Part shown: positions 1 to 5,801 of the stretch, in pieces | How positions within the stretch are numbered: position 1 is the first letter of the stretch | Layout: every line of letters starts with the position of its first letter | DNA from: an uncultured Gemmatimonadota bacterium | Lineage (GTDB): Bacteria > Gemmatimonadota > Gemmatimonadetes > Gemmatimonadales > Gemmatimonadaceae | DNA length: 5,801 bases | Assembly: GCA_946479015.1 (NCBI GenBank) | Contig: CAMLEQ010000261.1 | Coordinates: 1-5,801, forward strand | Reading direction: 5' to 3' | The notes under the pieces: generated by a model | What the model was told of the DNA's origin: nothing | Database searches by the model: none | The model's input: the letters and a program-made list of their open reading frames with translations, nothing else | Made by a program: the position numbers and the translations under genes

Positions 1-362
1 GCTTCACGGCGTTCATCTGCTGGCCGCTCCAGCCGGAGAACACGCCCACGATGTCGCACCAGCCCAAGACCGACGCCGTGGACTACCTGCGCACGGTGGC
101 GATCTCGCGCATCGTGCTCGACAACGTGCCGAATCTGCAGGCGAGCTGGGTGACGATGGGGATGAAGATCGGGCAGGTGGCGCTGCGCTTCGGGTGCAAC
201 GACTTCGGCTCGCTCATGATCGAGGAGAACGTCGTCTCGGCCGCCAACACCACCTTCCGCACGACCACCGCCGAGATGGAGCGCCTCATCCGCGACGCCG
301 GGTTCACCCCCGCGCGCCGGCGGCAGGATTACTCGATCATCCCCATCGAGACGGCGGCGTGA
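1..362 (+). CDS. mqnC: Cyclic dehypoxanthinyl futalosine synthase, C-terminal part (5' truncated)
   Basis: Radical SAM enzyme of the futalosine route to menaquinone; it cyclises dehypoxanthine futalosine in the cytoplasm. Only the last 119 residues are present, and the first full codon is at base 3. The reading frame is open from the window edge (FTAFICWPLQPENT), so the ATG at 51 is internal and not the start. Family marks are the FTAF-PLQPENT segment, YLRTVAISRIVLDNVPN, QASWVTMG, GQVALRFGCNDFGS and IEENVVSAA. The ASWV and NDFGS-EENVVSAA combination fits MqnC rather than its relative MqnE. The CxxxCxxC cluster motif of radical SAM enzymes would lie upstream, outside the window. The TGA stop overlaps the GTG start of ispF (GTGA), which suggests translational coupling and a shared operon. 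Sequence motifs seen directly; function from family knowledge. Confidence 0.93.
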   Translation, partial: FTAFICWPLQPENTPTMSHQPKTDAVDYLRTVAISRIVLDNVPNLQASWVTMGMKIGQVALRFGCNDFGSLMIEENVVSAANTTFRTTTAEMERLIRDAGFTPARRRQDYSIIPIETAA

Positions 363-856
363 CGGCGTCCCGCGTCGGCGTCGGCTACGACTCGCACCGC
401 TTCGCCGCCGGCGTGCCGCTCCGGCTGGGCGGCGTGACGATCCCGAGCGATCGCGGGCTGGCCGGACACTCCGACGGCGATGCCGTGGCCCACGCGGTCA
501 CCGACGCGGTGCTGGGCGCCGCCGGCGCCGGCGACATCGGCGGGCTGTTCCCCGACAGCGATCCCGCGAACCGCGGGCGCGACTCGATCGACATGCTCCG
601 CCGCGCGGTGGCGCTCGTCCGCGAGCGGGGGTGGACGGTGGCGGCCGTGGATGTCACGGTGGTGGCCGAGCAGCCGCGCATCGCGCCGCACCGCGACGCG
701 ATGCGCGCCGCGCTCGCGCCGGCGCGCGGCATCGGCGTCGTGGTTGTGCCCAAAATGGGCAACACCACCGTGGGGAGGGGGTGTATCGGCGGGGGGGTGG
801 GGATCGCCTGCCTGGCCGCCGCCACACTCGTGTCCGCGCGCGAGCGCGCGCCGTAG
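359..856 (+). CDS. ispF: 2-C-methyl-D-erythritol 2,4-cyclodiphosphate synthase, with altered C-terminal active-site motif
   Basis: Fifth step of the MEP isoprenoid pathway: converts CDP-ME-2-phosphate to MEcPP with release of CMP; the family works as a cytoplasmic homotrimer. The 165-residue length is close to the usual 155-160. GTG at 359 is chosen because it overlaps the mqnC stop and places VGVGYDSHRF at the N-terminus as in the family; an upstream ATG in frame at 194 lies deep inside mqnC. Zn ligands equivalent to E. coli Asp8, His10 and His42 are present (D11, H13, H45), as are HSDGD (37-41), DIGGLFPDSDP (59-69) and VDVTVVAEQPRIAPH. The C-terminal motif is odd. Aligned without gaps to E. 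coli, metal-binding Glu135 is V138, Arg142 is G145 and Glu144 is V147, in a G-rich stretch (770-802). The frame stays open. Either the copy is divergent or impaired, or the bases are wrong. The next gene starts 5 bases after the stop. Confidence 0.9.
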   Translation: MTASRVGVGYDSHRFAAGVPLRLGGVTIPSDRGLAGHSDGDAVAHAVTDAVLGAAGAGDIGGLFPDSDPANRGRDSIDMLRRAVALVRERGWTVAAVDVTVVAEQPRIAPHRDAMRAALAPARGIGVVVVPKMGNTTVGRGCIGGGVGIACLAAATLVSARERAP

Positions 857-861
857 GCCGC

Positions 862-1470
862 ATGCACGCGATGCTGGAGCGCCTCGCCGCGCTGCCGCCC
901 ATCGCGCTCTACCTCGCGCTCGCGGCCGCCGCGGCGATCGAGAACTTCTTCCCTCCATTTCCCGCCGACACCGTGGTGGCGTTCGGCAGCTTCCTCGCCG
1001 CGCGGGGGGAGGGGAGCATGCTCGGCACCCTCCTCTCCACCTGGGCGGGGAACGTGGCCGGCGCGGTGGGCGTGTACGCGCTGGGCCGGCGTTACGGCGC
1101 GGCCTCGCTGGAGACCCGGCTGCGCCGCTACGGCGGCGGCGGCGCGATGCAGCGCCTCCGCGCGCTGCACGCGCGGCACGGCCTGCTGGCCCTGTTCGCG
1201 AGCCGGTTCATTCCGGGCGCCAGAGCGCTGGTACCGCCCTTCGCCGGCGCGCTCCGCCTCCCCGCGCTCCCCGTCATCACGGTCATCGCCGTCGCGTCCG
1301 CGATCTGGTACGGCATCGTCACCGTGCTCGCGTACCGCGCCGGCGCCAGTTGGGAGACGCTCCTCGCCGCCATCGGCCGGCTCTCGCGCACGGCGGCGCT
1401 GGCGGCAGTGGTGGTGGTGGCGATCCTGCTGGCGGTGTGGCTCCTCCGCCGCGAGCGCCGCCGCCCATGA
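862..1470 (+). CDS. DedA-family (SNARE-associated/VTT domain) inner-membrane protein
   Basis: A 202-residue polytopic membrane protein. DedA/VTT proteins sit in the cytoplasmic membrane; some members recycle undecaprenyl phosphate or other phospholipids, and E. coli members affect membrane potential and envelope integrity. Visible marks are the ENFFPPFPADT re-entrant segment (E27, D36), the GNVAGAVGVYALGRRYG helix with its small-residue packing (63-79), and the hallmark RFIPGAR loop (R115 and R121), which is followed by a Pro/Gly-rich helix. Hydrophobic segments lie near residues 11-26, 36-47, 57-75, 107-130, 134-153 and 176-195. The tail RRERRR suggests a cytoplasmic C-terminus. ATG at 862 is 5 bases after the ispF stop; ATG at 871 is an alternative. 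The stop overlaps the xerD start (ATGA). The family call is firm; the substrate is unknown. A link with ispF through polyprenyl carriers is inference. Confidence 0.88.
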   Translation: MHAMLERLAALPPIALYLALAAAAAIENFFPPFPADTVVAFGSFLAARGEGSMLGTLLSTWAGNVAGAVGVYALGRRYGAASLETRLRRYGGGGAMQRLRALHARHGLLALFASRFIPGARALVPPFAGALRLPALPVITVIAVASAIWYGIVTVLAYRAGASWETLLAAIGRLSRTAALAAVVVVAILLAVWLLRRERRRP

Positions 1471-2375
1471 TCCCCGACGAGATCGCGCGCGCCTTCCTGC
1501 TGGAGCGCTTCGGCGACTTCCTGGCGCTCGAGCAGGGCGCCGCCCCCACCACCGGCGAGGCCTACGGGCGCGACCTGGCGCGCTTCGCCGTCTACGCGCG
1601 CACGAAGGGCGCGTCCGCGCCCACCAGCGTCACCGCGCGCACGCTGCGCGACTACGTGTACCACCTGAAGGATCTCGGGCTCGCCCCCTCGTCCATCCGT
1701 CGCAGCATCTCCGCCGTGCGAACGTACTACCGGTTCCTCATGGGGGAGGGGATCGTCGTCGAGGACCCGAGCGAGCGGCTCGAGACGCCCAAGCGGTGGC
1801 TCACCCTGCCCGAGGTGCTCACGGTGGACGAGGTGGAGCGCCTGCTGGCGGCGCCCACGCTCGACGAGCCGTTCGCGTTCCGCGATCGCGCGATGCTGGA
1901 GCTCGGGTACGGCGCGGGGCTGCGGGTGTCCGAGTGGATCGGCATCGGCGTGAAGGACGTGCTGCTCGACGACGCGCTGCTGCGCGTGTTCGGCAAGGGG
2001 AGCAAGGAGCGACTCGTGCCCATCGGGCGGCGGGCGATCGCCGCGGTGGCCATCTACGTTCGCGAGCTCCGGCCGCGCCTCGAGCGCGGCGCGGGGAAGG
2101 GCGCGCTCCTGCTCAACGCGCGGGGCGCGCCGCTCACGCGCATGGGCGCGTGGAAGATCCTCCGCAAGTACGTCGAGAAAGCCGGCATCACGAAGCACGT
2201 GAGCCCGCACACGCTGCGGCACACCTTCGCCACCCATCTCCTCGAGGGCGGCGCGGACCTGCGCGCGGTCCAGGAAATGCTAGGGCATGCCGACATCGCG
2301 ACGACGCAGATCTACACGCACGTGGACCGGGAGTACCTGCGCCAGGTGCACAAGCAGTATCATCCACGCGGTTGA
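1467..2375 (+). CDS. xerD: Site-specific tyrosine recombinase XerD
   Basis: Tyrosine recombinase that, with XerC, resolves chromosome dimers at dif near the replication terminus. The 302-residue length matches E. coli XerD (298). The N-terminal SAM-like core-binding domain spans about residues 8-105 (LLERFGDFLALEQG, SIRRSISAVRTYYRFL), and the catalytic domain about 118-302. All six catalytic residues are visible: R153 (GLRVSEW), K177 (GKGSKER), H248 and R251 (SPHTLRHTFATHLLEGGADL), H274 (MLGHADIATTQ) and nucleophile Y283 (IYTHV). The C-terminal tail LRQVHKQYHPRG resembles the XerD tail more than XerC, hence the symbol. ATG at 1467 overlaps the DedA stop (ATGA) with no clear Shine-Dalgarno, so translation is probably coupled. 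A complete housekeeping recombinase, not an integrase of a mobile element: no att repeats or cargo lie nearby. Confidence 0.95.
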   Translation: MIPDEIARAFLLERFGDFLALEQGAAPTTGEAYGRDLARFAVYARTKGASAPTSVTARTLRDYVYHLKDLGLAPSSIRRSISAVRTYYRFLMGEGIVVEDPSERLETPKRWLTLPEVLTVDEVERLLAAPTLDEPFAFRDRAMLELGYGAGLRVSEWIGIGVKDVLLDDALLRVFGKGSKERLVPIGRRAIAAVAIYVRELRPRLERGAGKGALLLNARGAPLTRMGAWKILRKYVEKAGITKHVSPHTLRHTFATHLLEGGADLRAVQEMLGHADIATTQIYTHVDREYLRQVHKQYHPRG

Positions 2376-2393
2376 GGGGCGAGCGACGCGACC

Positions 2394-2972
2394 ATGATCC
2401 TGGTGATCGACAACTACGATTCGTTCACGTACAACCTCGTCCAGTACCTGGGCGAGCTCGGCGCCGACCCCGTCGTGCGCCGCAACGACGCGATCGGCGT
2501 GGAGGACGTGGGCGCGCTGCGCCCGGCCGCGATCGTGCTCTCGCCGGGGCCGTGCACGCCGTCGGAGGCCGGGATCACGGTGCCGGTGGTGCGGCGGTGG
2601 GGCGCGGAGATCCCCATGCTCGGCGTCTGCCTCGGGCACCAGGCGATCGGCGAGGCGTACGGAGGGAAGGTAGTGCGCGCGCGGCGCGTGATGCACGGCA
2701 AGACGTCGCGCATCACGCACGGCGGCGAAGGGCTGTTCGCCGGCCTCCCCGCGCCGCTCGAGGTCATGCGCTACCACTCGCTCATCGTCGAGCGCGCATC
2801 GCTCCCCGAAGCGCTCGAGGTGCTGGCCGTCTCGGGGGACGATCCCGACGAGGTGCAGGCGATGCGGCACACGCGGCATCCCGTGTGGGGCGTGCAGTTC
2901 CACCCCGAGTCGATCCTCACCCAGGAGGGGAAGCGCCTGCTGCGCAACTTCCTCGCGCTCGCCGGATGCTGA
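2394..2972 (+). CDS. pabA/trpG: Aminodeoxychorismate/anthranilate synthase glutamine amidotransferase subunit
   Basis: Class I glutamine amidotransferase that hydrolyses glutamine and channels ammonia to PabB (for 4-aminobenzoate and folate) or TrpE (for tryptophan). The 192-residue length is typical. The N-terminus [23 protein letters not shown] is classic. The oxyanion-hole loop is [12 protein letters not shown], the nucleophile is C79 in [15 protein letters not shown], and the rest of the triad is H170 and E172 in GVQFHPES. The segment [11 protein letters not shown] also matches E. coli PabA. With no trpE, pabB or other trp gene in view, it cannot be assigned to one pathway; many bacteria use a single subunit for both. 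It starts 18 bases after xerD, with a purine-rich GAGGGG (2374-2379) rather far upstream, and its end overlaps the next gene by 7 bases (ATGCTGA). Confidence 0.95.
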   Translation: MILVIDNYDSFTYNLVQYLGELGADPVVRRNDAIGVEDVGALRPAAIVLSPGPCTPSEAGITVPVVRRWGAEIPMLGVCLGHQAIGEAYGGKVVRARRVMHGKTSRITHGGEGLFAGLPAPLEVMRYHSLIVERASLPEALEVLAVSGDDPDEVQAMRHTRHPVWGVQFHPESILTQEGKRLLRNFLALAGC

Positions 2973-4459
2973 CGCGCACGCTCCTGGCCGCCGCGCTCGC
3001 GGCGCTCCCGTCGCTCGCCGCCGCGCCGCTCGCCGCGCAGAACGAGCGCGTCTACGTGCGCACGCCGGGCCCCGGCGAGGTGACCGCGGTCCTCCAGGAC
3101 ATCCTCTCGCACCCCTACATCGTCCGGCACGAGCGCTGGAACACGCGCCTCTTCCGCGATTCCGTCTTCGACCGCTCCGTGGTGGTGGTGGGCTCGGACG
3201 CCACCGTGGCGAGCACCGTGCACGGAGACGTCGTGGTGGTGGGGGGCGATCTCTTCCTCCGTCCCGGGGCGGAGGTGGACGGACGGGCGGTGGCCATCGG
3301 CGGCGGCGTGTACCGTTCGGAGCAGGCTCGCGTGCACGGCGCGGAGCTGTCCTTCCGCGACACGCGCTTCGACGTCGCGCGCACGCCGGACGGTACGGCG
3401 CTCGACTACCGCCGCCCGGAGTCGCTCGAGCAACCGGAGGTGCTCTCGCTCCCGATCCCGGACGGGATCCGGCTCCCCACCTACTCGCGCGTCGACGGTC
3501 TCGCGCTGCCGTGGGGACCGCGCCTGGCGCTCGCCGGCGGGCGGCTCGTGATCGACCCCACGCTGACGTACCGCAGCGACATCGGCGCCTTCGACCCGGC
3601 GGCGGCGGTCACGTTCCGCACCGAGAACGGGTGGTCGGTCGAGGGCTCGGGCGGACGCGGGACGTTCACGAACGATGCGTGGATCGAATCGGACGTCGCG
3701 AACTCCGTCAGCACGCTGGTGGCGGGGCACGACTACCGCGACTACTGGCGCGCGGATCGCGTGGAGGGCAGGCTCGCGCGCGTGTGGGAAGGGAGCGACG
3801 GCCAGCTCTCGCTCTGGGCGGGCGCGCGGACGGAGCGCGACTGGTCGATCGCCGCCGGCGGCCCGTGGAGCATCGGCGGACAGACCAACACCAACGGCAT
3901 GATCCGCCCGAACCCGGCGGTCGAGCGCGGGCGGCTCTCCAGCGCGCTCGCCGGGGCGACGGGAGAGCTGCAGCTCGCGCAGCTCACCGTGCGCGGCGAC
4001 CTGTCCGTGGAGCGCCCCTTCGACGCGCCGCGCGACGAGCGCTTCACCCAGACCACGCTCGATGGGCGAGTGGAGTTTCCCACCTTCTCCACGCAGACCT
4101 TCCTCTTCCGCGCACATGTGGTGTACACGGCGGGGGACACGGCGCCGCCGCAGCGCTTCGCGCACCTCGGCGGCTCGGGCACCTTGCCCACCCTCGACAT
4201 CCTCGAGCTGGGCGGGGACCGGCTCGCGTTCTTCGAGGGGCGGTACAACATCCCCATCGACGCGGTGCACGTCCCGATCCTCGGCCCGCCGGTGGTCTCG
4301 CTCCGCTACCTGATCGGCTCCGTGGGGGTGCAGCGGCTCCCGGCGTTCCGGCAGAACATGGGCGTGCGGCTCGCGCTCGGTCCCGGACGACTGGATTTCA
4401 CGTTCGATCCGGATACCCATCGTCACACCTGGGGGGCGGGGCTCACGATCATGCGCTGA
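2966..4459 (+). CDS. Exported protein with bactofilin-like beta-helix and Omp85-like C-terminal beta-barrel
   Basis: A 497-residue protein I cannot assign to a named gene. Residues 1-25 look like a Sec signal peptide: LTRT, a long Ala/Leu core, probable cleavage after LAAQ or the earlier AAA. Residues 68-127 form short glycine-spaced beta repeats ([37 protein letters not shown]), like polymer-forming bactofilin-type right-handed beta-helices. After a linker (about 128-175), residues 176-497 show alternating hydrophobic and polar strands typical of an outer-membrane barrel. The stretch [20 protein letters not shown] followed by a strand ending in RYNIPI (401-431) resembles the Omp85/BamA region around the VRGF/Y loop, but the Arg-Gly is replaced by Pro-Thr. 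The last residue is Arg rather than the aromatic residue often found in barrels. No POTRA domains are seen. Start ATG 2966 lies within the pabA/trpG end, implying coupled translation; the signal peptide follows directly. Likely outer-membrane located; role unknown. Confidence 0.8.
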   Translation: MLTRTLLAAALAALPSLAAAPLAAQNERVYVRTPGPGEVTAVLQDILSHPYIVRHERWNTRLFRDSVFDRSVVVVGSDATVASTVHGDVVVVGGDLFLRPGAEVDGRAVAIGGGVYRSEQARVHGAELSFRDTRFDVARTPDGTALDYRRPESLEQPEVLSLPIPDGIRLPTYSRVDGLALPWGPRLALAGGRLVIDPTLTYRSDIGAFDPAAAVTFRTENGWSVEGSGGRGTFTNDAWIESDVANSVSTLVAGHDYRDYWRADRVEGRLARVWEGSDGQLSLWAGARTERDWSIAAGGPWSIGGQTNTNGMIRPNPAVERGRLSSALAGATGELQLAQLTVRGDLSVERPFDAPRDERFTQTTLDGRVEFPTFSTQTFLFRAHVVYTAGDTAPPQRFAHLGGSGTLPTLDILELGGDRLAFFEGRYNIPIDAVHVPILGPPVVSLRYLIGSVGVQRLPAFRQNMGVRLALGPGRLDFTFDPDTHRHTWGAGLTIMR

Positions 4460-4490
4460 GGGCGCCGCTGGGGCGCCCTCGGTTTGATTT
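4458..4490 (+). terminator. Intrinsic (Rho-independent) terminator
   Basis: A perfect 9-bp GC-rich stem, GAGGGCGCC (4458-4466) pairing with GGCGCCCTC (4472-4480), closes a 5-base loop GCTGG and is followed by the T-rich GGTTTGATTT (4481-4490). The stem begins inside the TGA stop of the barrel-protein gene, so transcripts from the upstream run probably end here. The T-tract is interrupted, so termination may be partial. Seen directly; activity is inferred. Confidence 0.75.
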
Positions 4491-4511
4491 CCGCGTGCCA
4501 GCGGGTATATT
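4484..4511 (+). promoter_or_regulatory. Putative sigma70-type promoter for kdsB-pyrG
   Basis: TTGATT (4484-4489, four of six match to TTGACA) is separated by 16 bp from TATATT (4506-4511, five of six match to TATAAT). It lies in the only sizeable intergenic gap and stands out as AT-rich against a GC-rich background. Start of transcription would fall near 4518-4519. The -35 box sits within the T-tract of the upstream terminator. Assigned from sequence match and position; no direct evidence of use. Confidence 0.6.
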
Positions 4512-4518
4512 GGGTGGC

Positions 4519-4556
4519 GTGAATCTTGCAACGCCCATGTCCATCCCTCCGCGACC

Positions 4557-4560
<4 letters not shown>
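4519..4560 (+). other. Possible leader mini-ORF coupled to kdsB
   Basis: In the leader before kdsB, ATG at 4537 opens a seven-codon ORF (MSIPPRP) whose TGA (4558-4560) overlaps the kdsB GTG start (4557-4559) as GTGA. An in-frame GTG at 4519 extends it to 13 codons (VNLATPMSIPPRP) and coincides with the predicted transcription start, so a leaderless start is possible. The arrangement resembles the coupled overlaps elsewhere in the window. No Shine-Dalgarno supports either start, and such short ORFs occur by chance, so this is tentative. Confidence 0.25.

Positions 4561-5801
<1,241 letters not shown>

Noticed and set aside
194..358. Upstream ATG extension of ispF
   Set aside because: The extra residues are Arg/His-rich frame shadow of mqnC with no family similarity; GTG at 359 gives the normal IspF N-terminus.
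834..852. GC-only inverted repeat at the end of ispF as a terminator
   Set aside because: Alternating GC bases form a dyad easily by chance, no T-tract follows, and the next gene starts 5 bases after the stop.
1467..2375. Tyrosine recombinase as the integrase of a mobile element
   Set aside because: It is a XerD-like housekeeping enzyme inside a core-gene run, with no att repeats, tRNA, cargo or composition change. I also saw no dif-like site in the window.
1796..2965. Long upstream extension of the barrel-protein frame
   Set aside because: It overlaps xerD and pabA/trpG and translates to low-complexity sequence; ATG 2966 gives a clean signal peptide.
3178..3192. GTG trinucleotide repeats here and near 1407-1421 as phase-variable microsatellites
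   Set aside because: They are short valine codon runs in hydrophobic strands or helices; unit changes would not shift the frame.

Overview
The window is a very GC-rich, gene-dense bacterial segment carrying seven genes, all on the + strand, plus one short intergenic control region (about 4460-4556). Both end genes are cut by the window edge. Gene content points to a diderm bacterium with Kdo-containing LPS (kdsB, an outer-membrane barrel protein), futalosine-pathway menaquinone (mqnC) and the MEP isoprenoid pathway (ispF). With the base composition and the style of the secreted barrel protein, Gemmatimonadota or a related lineage is my best guess. That placement is inference, not proof.

Layout: (1) 1-2972 is a tightly packed run: the 3' end of mqnC, ispF (GTGA overlap), a DedA-family membrane protein, a XerD-type tyrosine recombinase (ATGA overlap) and the glutamine amidotransferase pabA/trpG. 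(2) 2966-4459 overlaps pabA/trpG by 7 bases and encodes a 497-residue exported protein with a bactofilin-like beta-helix followed by an Omp85-like beta-barrel. (3) 4458-4490 is a strong intrinsic-terminator-like hairpin, followed at once by a good sigma70-like promoter (TTGATT, 16 bp, TATATT). (4) 4557-5801 is a second unit, kdsB followed by pyrG (TAATG overlap), the latter running off the window.

How they fit together: mqnC makes the menaquinone ring precursor, ispF feeds the isoprenoid pool used for the quinone tail and for undecaprenyl phosphate, and DedA proteins are linked to recycling of that lipid carrier. xerD and pabA/trpG are housekeeping genes without an obvious link. In the second unit PyrG makes CTP, the co-substrate KdsB uses to activate Kdo for LPS.

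Most of the window is ordinary core genome; I see no phage, IS, CRISPR or defence system. The points most worth a second look are an IspF whose C-terminal active-site motif has lost its metal-binding Glu and a conserved Arg, the beta-helix plus barrel protein, and a tiny upstream ORF coupled to the kdsB start.
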